Assembly (NCBI RefSeq): GCF_007988905.1
Contig: NZ_BJVA01000004.1
Span: 124,001 to 188,000, forward strand
Source of the DNA: Gluconobacter kanchanaburiensis NBRC 103587
GTDB taxonomy: Bacteria > Pseudomonadota > Alphaproteobacteria > Acetobacterales > Acetobacteraceae
DNA length: 64,000 nt
Direction of reading: 5' to 3'
Below, piece after piece: positions 55,894 through 63,929 of this stretch. Made by a program: the position numbers and the translations under genes. Every line of letters starts with the position of its first letter. The first letter of the stretch is position 1. The notes below the pieces were generated by a model. That model saw only the letters and a program-made list of their open reading frames with translations, did no database searches and had not been told where the DNA came from.

Positions 55894-56643
55894 TTATGGC
55901 ATGCCGTTTGCGGACGGTGCGGATGTATTGACAGGGTTTGCCTCGATCATGACATCCAGCCTGTCAGCAGGCGCGCTGTCCCCGTTTTCCGGGCGACCCA
56001 GAGCCCGGGGATAAAGGCGTGTCGTGGCAACGCCTGCATGGACAAAGATTGAGCGCACTGCGAGGGCGCGTGCAAGGGAAATACGTCTCGGCATGGAAAC
56101 GTCATCACCCGGTAACGTCGCATGGGACAGAAGCACCACCCGTTGTTCCGGATGTCGTGCCAGTTCGCTTCCATAGACCTGAAGGGCCTTGAGGCTGTCC
56201 GTGTTCAGAGCCTCGCTGCCGGACGGAAACAGCACCCGCAAACCTCCATTCGGCAGTGCAATCGTGCTGCTTTTCGCGTCCGCGACCGCCGTCACTTCCA
56301 CGGGAGGCAGGGGGGGGTGGATCTGCACAGGAACAAATGGGGGCGGAAGAACTACTGGCGGCGGCGGGGCTGGTGGAACGCCGGGCACGGTGTTGCGGGC
56401 CGGGAGACTTTTCGCGCGCGCGGGTGCAGCAGAAGGCGCGGCCGGGGGCACGGTCGCAGACGTATTCCGTACGGGACGCTTTTTCACGGAACGGGCTGTG
56501 GGAGGCTGTTTTTTTGCTGGAACAGCGGTTTTGGCCTGAGGCAGGTCGTCCAGATTGCTGGTGACCTGGGCCTGCGCGGCGGGCAGCGAAAGGCAGGCCA
56601 GAAAGGCCGCCAGAGAAAGGGAGGAGAGGATCGGCCTGTGCAT
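55894..56643 (-). CDS. Periplasmic OmpA-like protein with Pro/Lys-rich linker
   Basis: A 249-residue secreted protein with a signal peptide (LAAFLACLSLPAAQAQ). Residues about 30-115 are low complexity (Lys, Ala, Pro), including PAPPPPVVLPPPF. The C-terminal domain from about 135 (VLFPSGSEALNTDSLKALQVYG, then RRISLARALAVRSIF) is OmpA-like. It is 18 bases upstream of the MotA-like gene, so it is probably the third partner of that pair. Confidence 0.75.
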   Translation of the reverse strand: MHRPILSSLSLAAFLACLSLPAAQAQVTSNLDDLPQAKTAVPAKKQPPTARSVKKRPVRNTSATVPPAAPSAAPARAKSLPARNTVPGVPPAPPPPVVLPPPFVPVQIHPPLPPVEVTAVADAKSSTIALPNGGLRVLFPSGSEALNTDSLKALQVYGSELARHPEQRVVLLSHATLPGDDVSMPRRISLARALAVRSIFVHAGVATTRLYPRALGRPENGDSAPADRLDVMIEANPVNTSAPSANGMP

Positions 56644-56718
56644 GTCGGGCCGATCCTAGACGAGGCCTCATGTCTCCCGCAATGGGGCGTGAGGACAGTT
56701 TCGTCAGCTCCCGTTCAG

Positions 56719-57546
56719 TCAGTTTCGGTTCAGGGCCTCATGCACGAGTGCGCGCAAGGTGCCGTGAAGGTTGGTGTTTCCGGCAACGACGTTGACATCG
56801 TCGGGAAGGTCGTGGAGTTCGTTGCCGTCCGGATCGGTCGCATAGCCACCGGCTTCGCGGACCAGAAGCAGGCCTGCTGCGCAGTCCCACGGCTTGATGC
56901 CGAATTCCCAATATCCCTCATAGCGGCCTGCGGCCACCCAAGCGAGGTCAAGGGCAGCGGCGCCGAAGCGGCGAACTCCCGCAACTTGCGGCATCAGTGC
57001 GCCGAGGACGCGTGCGAACGGCAGGCGGCTGCTGCTCGGAACTTTTGCAAAGGGAATGCCCGTTGCGAAAACGGCTTCCAGCATGTTGCGGCGCCCAGAC
57101 ACGCGGAGGCGACGTTCGTTAAGGAATGCCCCCACGCCTTTCTCGGCCCAGAACATCTCGTTGGCGGCCGGGTTGTAGACGACGGCGGCGGCCAGTTCGA
57201 CCGTTCCGTCCGGCAGCCGGCGCTGAAGTCCGATGGAAATGGCCCAGTGCGGAATGCCGTGCAGGAAGTTCGTCGTTCCGTCCAGCGGATCGACAACCCA
57301 GCGCCAGGTCCAGTTGTCTCCGCCCGAAGCGCCGCTTTCTTCCATCAGGAAAGCGTAGCCGGGACGGGCGCGGCTCAGTTCCTCGCGAAGGATTGTCTCG
57401 GCGCGCAGATCTGCCTGGGAGACGAAATCTCCCGGACCCTTGATGCTGACCTGAAGCTGTTCGACCTCTGCAAAGTCACGGAGCAGACGGCGCGAGGCCT
57501 TCTGCGCCGCGCCCTGCATGACGGCCATGTGCGGGGAGAGACGCAT
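56719..57546 (-). CDS. suhB: Inositol monophosphatase family protein
   Basis: A 275-residue Mg-dependent phosphatase. The metal motif WVVDPLDGTTNFLHG near residue 85 and WDCAAGLLLVREAGG near 220 are the family signatures. It dephosphorylates inositol phosphates or related sugars, and in enterobacteria SuhB also acts in rRNA transcription. It begins six bases after the efp stop, so it is co-transcribed with efp. Confidence 0.92.
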   Translation of the reverse strand: MRLSPHMAVMQGAAQKASRRLLRDFAEVEQLQVSIKGPGDFVSQADLRAETILREELSRARPGYAFLMEESGASGGDNWTWRWVVDPLDGTTNFLHGIPHWAISIGLQRRLPDGTVELAAAVVYNPAANEMFWAEKGVGAFLNERRLRVSGRRNMLEAVFATGIPFAKVPSSSRLPFARVLGALMPQVAGVRRFGAAALDLAWVAAGRYEGYWEFGIKPWDCAAGLLLVREAGGYATDPDGNELHDLPDDVNVVAGNTNLHGTLRALVHEALNRN

Positions 57547-57552
57547 GGTGGA

Positions 57553-58119
57553 TCAGTCCTTCGCGCGTTCGACGTAGGAGGCGTCTTCCGTGCGGACAAC
57601 GATACGCTCGCCAGCCTCGATGAACGGCGGAACCAGCGTCTTGACGCCATTGGAGAGCACGGCGGGCTTGTAGGACGAGCTGGCCGTCTGACCTTTGACC
57701 ACCGGGTCGGCTTCCGTGATTTCCAGCGTCACATGCGGCGGCAGTTCGACGCCCACCGGGTCGCCTTCGACCAGCTTGACGTTCAGCGGCATGTTGTCCT
57801 GAAGGAATGCGAACTGGTCGCCGAAGATGTCTTTGGCGAGAATGAGCTGCTCAAACGTTTCCGGATCCATCAGGACGACATTGTCACCATCCATGTAGGA
57901 ATAGGTGTAGTCCTTGTCTTCCGTCATCAGACGCTCGACGGAGTCAGCCGTTCTCCAGCGCTCGTTGGTTTTGTTGCCTGTCTTGAGGTCGCGCATTTCG
58001 ACCTGAATGAAGGCGCCACCCTTACCCGGGGTGATGATCTGCTGCTTGAGAACTGTCCAGCGACGGCCGTCGTGCTCGATGACCTGACCGGCCCGGATGA
58101 GGTTGGCTTGCTGTTTCAT
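57553..58119 (-). CDS. efp: Elongation factor P
   Basis: A 188-residue translation factor that rescues ribosomes stalled at polyproline. The three beta domains are complete. Lys33 in ITPGKGGAF is the residue modified by EpmA and EpmB, and it is retained. epmB and epmA lie 0.6-1.7 kb away, so the beta-lysyl modification pathway is present in this window. efp leads a two-gene unit with suhB. Confidence 0.97.
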   Translation of the reverse strand: MKQQANLIRAGQVIEHDGRRWTVLKQQIITPGKGGAFIQVEMRDLKTGNKTNERWRTADSVERLMTEDKDYTYSYMDGDNVVLMDPETFEQLILAKDIFGDQFAFLQDNMPLNVKLVEGDPVGVELPPHVTLEITEADPVVKGQTASSSYKPAVLSNGVKTLVPPFIEAGERIVVRTEDASYVERAKD

Positions 58120-58220
58120 GCTTGTGTCCTGATGGCCCCGCAGGGCGTGATGGCCTTGGGGAAGGGATTTTATGTCACGTCTTGTGGGCTTCTAGCGCCG
58201 CACGGGGGCTCTAAGCAAGG

Positions 58221-58241
58221 CGCAAGGAATGCATCCTTGCG
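58221..58241. other. Palindromic hairpin in the efp / CMD-protein gap
   Basis: CGCAAGGA and TCCTTGCG form a perfect eight-base-pair stem with a five-base loop. It lies in the 233-base divergent gap between efp and the AhpD-like gene, with no U-run. It may be a leader structure or an operator. I see nothing else in that gap. Confidence 0.35.
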
Positions 58242-58352
58242 GCGCCCTCAGGAAACTGTGAAGGGCAGGGGGGTTGGGGCACTGCCTGGAACGGGTCATG
58301 TCAGAGTGTGTATCTGGCCCGGGAGTCGGGACAAAGCAAAAGGAGAAGCCGC

Positions 58353-58661
58353 ATGTATGATATGAAGAACCTCTCGCGCATTTCCCATCTCGAAGCCAAT
58401 GCCTCCAAGGGAATGGATGCGTTCTGGCAGTTCGACAGGGCCGCCTTCGAAGAAGGTGCAGTCAGCGCCCTGACCAAGCAGCTTGCTGCCGTGGCCGTCG
58501 CCCTGACGACGCAGTGCCCGTATTGTATCGAGCTTCATGTCAAAGCAGCACGCGAAGCCGGTGCGACGGATGCGCAGCTTTCCGAAATTGCCCTTGTCGC
58601 CGCGGCGATCCGCGCCGGGGGTGCCATCACACACGCCACACACATGTTTGAGACAAAGTAA
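58353..58661 (+). CDS. Carboxymuconolactone decarboxylase / AhpD-like protein
   Basis: A 102-residue alpha-helical protein. The redox motif is CPYC with the following His (QCPYCIELH, near residue 50), as in alkylhydroperoxidase-like CMD proteins. AGGAG precedes the ATG at 58353. It probably forms a trimer or hexamer and acts on peroxides or a quinone-related substrate, but this is family inference. It converges with epmB. Confidence 0.9.
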   Translation: MYDMKNLSRISHLEANASKGMDAFWQFDRAAFEEGAVSALTKQLAAVAVALTTQCPYCIELHVKAAREAGATDAQLSEIALVAAAIRAGGAITHATHMFETK

Positions 58662-58675
58662 GGTTTCTGCCGCTT

Positions 58676-59734
58676 TTACGTGAAGCTGCAGACATCTCCG
58701 GCCGGTGTCGAAACCGTGCCCGGAGCATCGGATCTGAGATATTCCGGGCCGATCGGGACTTTGCCGCGTCCGCCCGGGATGTCGAGAACATAAGTCGGCC
58801 AGGCCAGACCAGTGACGCGTCCACGGAGTTGCCGCAGCAGCGCCTGGCCTTCCTCTACCGGTACATGGAAATGCCCCGTCCCGGCTGCTGCGTCCAGATG
58901 ATGCAGATAGTAGGGTTTGACCCGTGCTTTTATAAATGCCCGCAGCAGGGCTTCCAGACTTTCGACGGTGTCATTGACCCCACGCAGCAGGACTGACTGC
59001 GAGAGGACAGGAATGGCGCGTGACAGCACGGCACGGATCGCGTTCGTAGCCTGAGGCGTCAGTTCGCTGGCATGGTTGGCGTGAAGCACCAGCCACATCG
59101 AGCGGTCGGTGTCCATGGCATCCAGAAGTTCTTCGGTCATCCGCTCGGGGGCTGCGACAGGGACGCGGGAATGGATGCGGATGGTCTCGATATGGGGAAT
59201 ACCAGACAGGGACTGCACGATGTGTTTCAGCCGTCGGGGTGCCAGCATGAGGGGATCACCACCAGTAAGAATGATCTCCCGGATATCGGCATGGGTGCGA
59301 ACCCAGTCCAGAGCCGTTTCAAGCTGTGCATCGCTTAAAAGACCGCCGCCTGGCCCCACGTGTTCTCGGCGGAAACAAAAGCGGCAGTAAAGCGGACAGA
59401 TGAGCAGCGGCTTGAGTAGGGCACGATCGGCATAGCGATGGACGATGCCAGGGACGGGAGAAAGCGCGTCGTCTCCAATTGGGTCCGCGTCTTCATGTGG
59501 CAGGGTGACGAGTTCGCGCGCGTCAGGGATCACCTGCCTGGCGATGGGGTCGTCTGGCTGCGTGATAAGATCGCGAAATGCTGGCGGGACGGCTGTCGTG
59601 AAGCGTTGGCTCACCGCGTCGAGCATGGCGCGGTCCGCTTCGGACGCCAGCCCAGCCTCAATCAGGTCCGAAGGTGTGCGAAGAGTGGAGCGTTTTGCGG
59701 AATGCTCTCGGATTGTCTTGACCATATCGTGCAT
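58676..59734 (-). CDS. epmB: EF-P beta-lysylation protein EpmB (lysine 2,3-aminomutase-like)
   Basis: A 352-residue radical SAM enzyme. The cluster motif is CPLYCRFC (Cys113, Cys117, Cys120), and the PLP lysine is expected at about Lys325 in PGGRGKVPIG. It converts lysine to beta-lysine for use by EpmA. It is divergent from epmA with a 53-base gap, so the two can be co-regulated. This gene order with EF-P nearby supports the assignment over catabolic aminomutase. Confidence 0.95.
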   Translation of the reverse strand: MHDMVKTIREHSAKRSTLRTPSDLIEAGLASEADRAMLDAVSQRFTTAVPPAFRDLITQPDDPIARQVIPDARELVTLPHEDADPIGDDALSPVPGIVHRYADRALLKPLLICPLYCRFCFRREHVGPGGGLLSDAQLETALDWVRTHADIREIILTGGDPLMLAPRRLKHIVQSLSGIPHIETIRIHSRVPVAAPERMTEELLDAMDTDRSMWLVLHANHASELTPQATNAIRAVLSRAIPVLSQSVLLRGVNDTVESLEALLRAFIKARVKPYYLHHLDAAAGTGHFHVPVEEGQALLRQLRGRVTGLAWPTYVLDIPGGRGKVPIGPEYLRSDAPGTVSTPAGDVCSFT

Positions 59735-59787
59735 GTGTTGCCTCTAGCGGGGCTGATCCCCGTTGTGCAACAGGAGCGACAGATCTC

Positions 59788-60783
59788 ATGACTGCATTGC
59801 CTGCCGATCCGGCCCGGATCGCGGAACGCCTGCCCGTTCTTGAGCGGCGCACGCAGATGGTCCGGTCCCTTCGGTCGTTCTTTGAAGAGCGTGGCTATCT
59901 GGAGGTTGAAACGCCGTTCGCGGTGCCTGTTCCGGGGGAAGAAGTTCATCTGAGATGCTTTAGAACCCAGCTCGAGCGGCCGGATGGAACACTGGAGGCG
60001 CGCTTTCTGCATACCAGCCCCGAATTCGCGATGAAGCGGATCGTGGCTGCGACCGGAAAGGCGGTTTTCCAGCTGGCGCGTGTCTGGCGCAATGGCGAAG
60101 CGAGCGACACCCATTCTCCTGAATTCACCATGCTGGAATGGTATCGGCCGGGTGCGGATCTTTCGTCATTGATGGACGAGACAGAAAGTTTTCTGCGGGC
60201 GCTTCTGCCTGCCAGAGTGCATCGCGGCAATGACCTTATTGATCTTTCCCAACCTTTTGAGCGGCTGACGATGCAGGCTGCCTTCGCGCGGTATGTCGGG
60301 GCAGACCTGCTGGGAACTGCCGGAAACGCGGAAGCGCTGGCAACGCAGGCCCGTACTGGTCTTCGGAATGGAGAAAGCTGGGAAGATCTGTTTTTCCGTC
60401 TTTTGCTGGAGCGTGTGGAGCCGATGATCGGGCGGGAGCGTCCGACCTTCCTGACGCACTGGCCGGCGGAGCAGGCGGCGCTCGCCCGCAGGGACCCGGG
60501 GGATGATCGTGCCGCGTTGCGTTTTGAGCTGTATGTCGGTGGCCTGGAACTGGCAAATGCTTTCGAGGAGTTGACCGATCCCGTGGAGCAGCGGGAGCGT
60601 TTTGCAACGGATCGTAAGCGGCGTATGGAACTGTCACCGGATCAGGACTGGGAGATGGATGAGGCTTTTCTGGCAGCTTTGCCGGATTTGCCGCCATGTT
60701 CAGGCATCGCACTGGGCTTCGACCGCCTTGTCCTGCTGGCAACGGGTGCGCCGCGGATCAGTGACATTTTGTGGTTGGTCTGA
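59788..60783 (+). CDS. epmA: EF-P lysyltransferase EpmA (GenX/PoxA)
   Basis: A 331-residue protein related to the catalytic core of class II lysyl-tRNA synthetase. FFEERGYLEVETPF, FLHTSPEFAMKR (motif 2 region), and GIALGFDRLVLL (motif 3) are visible, and the tRNA-binding N-terminal domain of LysRS is absent, as expected. It attaches beta-lysine to EF-P Lys33. ATG 59788 follows CAGGAG. Confidence 0.95.
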   Translation: MTALPADPARIAERLPVLERRTQMVRSLRSFFEERGYLEVETPFAVPVPGEEVHLRCFRTQLERPDGTLEARFLHTSPEFAMKRIVAATGKAVFQLARVWRNGEASDTHSPEFTMLEWYRPGADLSSLMDETESFLRALLPARVHRGNDLIDLSQPFERLTMQAAFARYVGADLLGTAGNAEALATQARTGLRNGESWEDLFFRLLLERVEPMIGRERPTFLTHWPAEQAALARRDPGDDRAALRFELYVGGLELANAFEELTDPVEQRERFATDRKRRMELSPDQDWEMDEAFLAALPDLPPCSGIALGFDRLVLLATGAPRISDILWLV

Positions 60784-60887
60784 TCTTTTCGGAACTTGCA
60801 GGAGTTTTAATCCTTCTTTTGCGTCAGAAGGGCTAGAACATGTCGAAAGAGGAACATGACCGCGTCGCAGCGGCACAGTCTGGGAAG

Positions 60888-61316
60888 ATGATGATGAAAA
60901 AAGTGGGAGTGCTGTCTGTCCTGGTGCTGCTGGGTCTGTCCGCCTGCGAGGTCCCGACCCTACAGCAGCGCAAAGTACTCGATTCGATGGTTGGTAAGTC
61001 TGAAGTGGACGTCCTGCGCCAGTTCGGTGTGCCGACCCGGAACTATGACGCACAGGGCCACACCTTCCTCGCCTATATCGACAATCAGACCCAGTATTCT
61101 CCCGGTGGTGGCTGGGGTTGGGATGGCTGGGGCGGCGGCATGGGCGGCTGGGGCGGTGGCTGGGGTGGTATGGGCGGCTGGGGTGGCGGCTGGGGCGGTA
61201 TGGGTGGCTGGGGTGGTGGTTTCCCGTCCACCTATTACAGCACGAGCTGCCAGACGACGTTTGAACTGGTAAGTGGCCATGTCGTGGGCTGGACCATGCG
61301 CGGCGACGGGTGCTGA
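60888..61316 (+). CDS. Gly/Trp-repeat lipoprotein with SmpA/BamE-like flanks
   Basis: A 142-residue lipoprotein. The lipobox is LSAC after a short signal peptide (VLSVLVLLG). The flanks (MVGKSEVDVLRQFGVPTRNY, then TTFELVSGHVVGW) resemble the SmpA/BamE-like fold. Between them a 10-residue repeat MGGWGGGWGG occurs about 2.8 times. The start is taken at the ATG cluster 60888-60896; a longer ATG at 60840 would put acidic residues before the signal. Confidence 0.7.
   Translation: MMMKKVGVLSVLVLLGLSACEVPTLQQRKVLDSMVGKSEVDVLRQFGVPTRNYDAQGHTFLAYIDNQTQYSPGGGWGWDGWGGGMGGWGGGWGGMGGWGGGWGGMGGWGGGFPSTYYSTSCQTTFELVSGHVVGWTMRGDGC
61140..61223 (+). repeat. 30-base tandem repeat coding for MGGWGGGWGG
   Basis: Repeat units begin at 61140, 61170 and 61200 and stay in frame. 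Third-base changes between copies show they are maintained as protein, not as recent slippage. Confidence 0.85.
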
Positions 61317-61372
61317 ATCGTTCAACCTGTTCTATGGTCGCACTTTCCGCTCACAGGATGGTGCGATCAGGC

Positions 61373-62152
61373 ATGGATGTGCGACTCGACAGTTTCCCCT
61401 CACGACGAATTTCGTGCCGTGGCAGGAGTCTGAAAATTGGTGCCGGGCTCCTGCTCGTGGCTTCTCTCGCCGCCTGTGGTGATCCTGACTGGCAGGGAAC
61501 AGACTGGACGAAAAATTTTCAGGACAGTTTCGAGACTCAGATCAGTGCCCGGACTGCCGTGATGCCGGGAAACACTGAAAAGGCGTATCAGCCCAGTGCA
61601 GATGGCACTCCCAACAGTCCGATTGCCTATCATGCGCCGCCGATGTTGTCCTATGAGGATCGTCCGCTCGACGAGAACATTGCAAACTCCCTTGAGCTTG
61701 CAGATTACGTCAAGGCGCTCCGTATTGCCGGGCTGACGCCCTGGATCAGCGGTCCCGGTCCATACACTGTTTTCGCCATTCCTAACGACGTCATGGAACG
61801 TTTGAGTGCGCGCTGGCCGGGGGGGCTTCTTGCGCCTGCGAATCGCGGTCAGCTCGTCCATATTCTCGGATACACCATCGCACACGGTGCCTGGAACGAA
61901 GCGGCGCTGCGCAAGGCCATCCATCGTAACCATGGCCGTACTATCGGACTGAAAACCTTGTATGGTGATTTACTGGGTGTGGGTCTGTCTCCCAGCACTG
62001 GCGAGCTGGTTCTGGAAAACATGACGGGTGAGACCAACCGTCTGTGGGGAAAATCATTCCCGCAGTCCAATGGCGTTCTTTATTTCACCCAGGGTGCCCT
62101 GCTTCCGACACCTGCGCCTGTCTCAGCCCGCAGTCAGCGCCGACACCGCTAG
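61373..62152 (+). CDS. Fasciclin-domain lipoprotein
   Basis: A 259-residue lipoprotein with lipobox LAAC near residue 35 after a basic N-terminal stretch. The fasciclin domain runs from about 100 (ELADYVKALRIAGL, then GPYTVFAIPNDVMERL). Fasciclin domains in bacteria mediate adhesion or matrix contacts. The start is uncertain: 61358 and 61373 are both possible, and ribosome sites are weak. Its last 30 bases overlap the convergent ThiE-like gene. Confidence 0.75.
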   Translation: MDVRLDSFPSRRISCRGRSLKIGAGLLLVASLAACGDPDWQGTDWTKNFQDSFETQISARTAVMPGNTEKAYQPSADGTPNSPIAYHAPPMLSYEDRPLDENIANSLELADYVKALRIAGLTPWISGPGPYTVFAIPNDVMERLSARWPGGLLAPANRGQLVHILGYTIAHGAWNEAALRKAIHRNHGRTIGLKTLYGDLLGVGLSPSTGELVLENMTGETNRLWGKSFPQSNGVLYFTQGALLPTPAPVSARSQRRHR

Positions 62153-62701
62153 GAACCGGTCCCGGTCCTTGTCATCGCAATGAAGCGGGATGGCAAGGAA
62201 ATCCGCACCTGCGGACAGGGCTGACGCGGCATCTTCAGGGGTCTGGATGCTTTCGGCGACAGCAGGAAGTTCCATCACAGAGCTCCACCAGGTCACAAGA
62301 TCCAGCGCACCTGAAGGGAAAGCGACGTAATCCGCGCCTGTTTCCCCTGCCTTCATGGCGTCGTCGCGATTGGTGCACAGACAGCCGATCGGCAGGTCTT
62401 CTCCGACTGTTTTGCGCAGATCCACGAGAGCCTCGACATCCGCGGCATGCAAACCGTCGCATATTCCCAGAAGACTTTTCGGAATTCCGGATAGTACGCC
62501 GCTGGTCTCCAGAATCATGGCGACCCGATTGGTGTGAAGAACATCCAGGAACGCTGCAAGTTCGGTCTTTTCCGGCGTCCAGCCGAGCGGGAACCGGAGA
62601 GCCGTAACTGCTGGAATGGGTAGAATGGTCCTGAGCGTCTCAAGAGCAGCGGTCAGGTCAAACCGGGGCGGCAGAATGGGATAAAGATCACATGCGGTCA
62701 T
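62123..62701 (-). CDS. ThiE/TenI-like protein with diverged active site
   Basis: A 192-residue protein of the thiamine phosphate synthase fold. CDGLHAADVEAL corresponds to the usual DGVHLGQxD and TGADYVAFPSG to GADYIGFGP, so the fold is recognisable, but the Mg and diphosphate contacts look altered. It may not make thiamine phosphate. The start is at MTACDLYP, overlapping the upstream hypothetical gene by 14 bases. Confidence 0.65.
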   Translation of the reverse strand: MTACDLYPILPPRFDLTAALETLRTILPIPAVTALRFPLGWTPEKTELAAFLDVLHTNRVAMILETSGVLSGIPKSLLGICDGLHAADVEALVDLRKTVGEDLPIGCLCTNRDDAMKAGETGADYVAFPSGALDLVTWWSSVMELPAVAESIQTPEDAASALSAGADFLAIPLHCDDKDRDRFLAVSALTAG

Positions 62702-63029
62702 CGGGACGTTCTCGCAGATTGGAAGGCCGGGAGCTAGGTGGTCTGAAAAGCAGAATCCGGTTTCGGTACTGCTCATAGGTGTTCAGAGCGCGTCGTTGCG
62801 CAGGAGACAGACGGCAGACCACAAGGCCGATTCCGCAATCCAGCGCATGACGCGCGATGGCGGGCGAATCTCCGCAGTCCAGAATGGACAGGGGGGCCAG
62901 TCTGTCCGTGATTTCCAGCCACCAAGATACGCCCAGACTGTTTCCTGCACTTTCCGGTGAAAGCGCCATAAAAGGACTGGGACCTGACAGCTGCGCGCGC
63001 TGCATGTCATGACGGCACGAAATCACCAT
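62688..63029 (-). CDS. Hypothetical protein upstream of the ThiE-like gene
   Basis: A 113-residue protein with no motif I recognise. VMVISCRHDMQRAQL begins the likely protein; the longer open frame (to 63122) adds a Pro-rich stretch. LAPLSILDCGDSPAIARHALDCGIGLVVCR suggests a Rossmann-like or barrel-like half. It overlaps the ThiE-like gene, so the two are probably co-translated, and both may belong to one pathway. Confidence 0.5.
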   Translation of the reverse strand: MVISCRHDMQRAQLSGPSPFMALSPESAGNSLGVSWWLEITDRLAPLSILDCGDSPAIARHALDCGIGLVVCRLSPAQRRALNTYEQYRNRILLFRPPSSRPSNLRERPDDRM

Positions 63030-63142
63030 CACTGGATAGGGAATAGACGGAGATGTCCTTGACCCTGTACCGGGATCGGGGTTTTCCTGATGAATGGGCT
63101 GCGGCAGGTCTTTATGGGGCATGTTGCTGGCGGAACGATTGC

Positions 63143-63376
63143 ATGAACGGGAAGATCGTGGCGGTAAGCGAGACGGGTATCCGGCAGGACGATAGGGCGG
63201 TTGAGCGCCTTGAGGAAGCGATGATGCGTATTGCCTCTGAGGCGGAGCGCCATGTTCTCGCGCGGCAGGCCAGCGAAAAGGCCATGCAGTCCCTTCCTGA
63301 CTTGTCCGAGGTGGCAGCCAATATCGATGCGCTGTGTGCCCGCATTCAGGGTGTGCTTGACAGAAAAGGAGGCTGA
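63143..63376 (+). CDS. Small coiled-coil protein before zapA (DUF4164-like)
   Basis: A 77-residue protein, largely helical and charged (RAVERLEEAMMRIASEAERHV). The start at 63143 (MNGKIV) is preferred over 63053, where the upstream reading is Cys/Trp-rich and unlikely. Small DUF4164 proteins often precede zapA in alphaproteobacteria. zapA follows after three bases. Confidence 0.7.
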   Translation: MNGKIVAVSETGIRQDDRAVERLEEAMMRIASEAERHVLARQASEKAMQSLPDLSEVAANIDALCARIQGVLDRKGG

Positions 63377-63379
63377 TCC

Positions 63380-63724
63380 ATGGGACAGGTATCCATTCGC
63401 CTTAATGGCTATGTCTATAATGTGGGGTGTCAGGACGGCGAGGAGGCTCATCTTTACGATATGGCCCGGCACGTCGAAAGCTGGATCCAGCGCGCCCGTA
63501 CTCTCGGAGGCGCTGCCAGCGAATCCAAGACCCTCATGATGGCTGCTCTGCTAATGGCCGACGAAATTTTCGAGCTTAAGCACCGTCAGATTTCGCCGGA
63601 AGCTGAAAAGCGGATGCAGCAGGCTGAAGCTCTGATCCAGACGGAAGAAGGGCGCCAGGAACGACTTGCCCGTCTTGCCGGACAGGCCGAACTTCTGGCC
63701 AGTGAACTGGAACGCATTCCATAA
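63380..63724 (+). CDS. zapA: Cell division protein ZapA
   Basis: A 114-residue FtsZ-associated protein. VSIRLNGYVYNVGCQDGEEAHL is the N-terminal globular part and SPEAEKRMQQAEALI the coiled coil used for dimerisation. Length is normal. 6S RNA follows, as in many proteobacteria. Confidence 0.92.
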   Translation: MGQVSIRLNGYVYNVGCQDGEEAHLYDMARHVESWIQRARTLGGAASESKTLMMAALLMADEIFELKHRQISPEAEKRMQQAEALIQTEEGRQERLARLAGQAELLASELERIP

Positions 63725-63740
63725 ATCCGAAAGCTTTTCA

Positions 63741-63768
63741 TTGAATATCCATCGGGACACTCTAATAT
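63741..63768 (+). promoter_or_regulatory. Promoter of the 6S RNA gene
   Basis: TTGAAT (63741-63746) and TAATAT (63763-63768) are 16 bases apart. Transcription should begin near 63774-63776, at the start of the predicted closing stem of 6S RNA. Confidence 0.65.
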
Positions 63769-63773
63769 AAACA

Positions 63774-63929
63774 GTGGAGCTGCCTGGTGCGTCAGGCAAA
63801 TCATCCCCCGGGCCGATAAGCATTCCTACGGGAACTGGCTCTGTCGTGGCCCTGGTCACGTTACCCGGTGCCCACCTGCACTTGCAGGTCTAGGAGGGCT
63901 GAAAAGACCAACGGCTTTGGCGGCTCCAC
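63774..63929 (+). ncRNA. ssrS: 6S RNA
   Basis: A 156-base RNA of the sigma70-RNA-polymerase-binding 6S family. The terminal stem is GTGGAGCTGCC at 63774-63784 with GGCGGCTCCAC at 63919-63929 (one G-U pair). The central sequence (CCCCCGGGCCGATAAGC, then TCCTACGGGAACTGGC, and CCCACCTGCACTTGCAGG) looks like alphaproteobacterial 6S RNA. It lies between zapA and ygfA, the classic locus. It traps the housekeeping polymerase in stationary phase. Confidence 0.9.

Noticed and set aside
56122-58365. 747-residue open frame on the plus strand
   Set aside because: It spans three conserved minus-strand genes (OmpA-like, suhB and efp) in antisense and shows no domain.
58353-58661. True alkylhydroperoxidase AhpD with AhpC partner
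   Set aside because: No AhpC gene is present and the protein is shorter than AhpD; only the CMD-family assignment is supported.
61140-61223. CRISPR-like or mobile repeat
   Set aside because: The three 30-base units are contiguous and in frame in a lipoprotein gene, without spacers.
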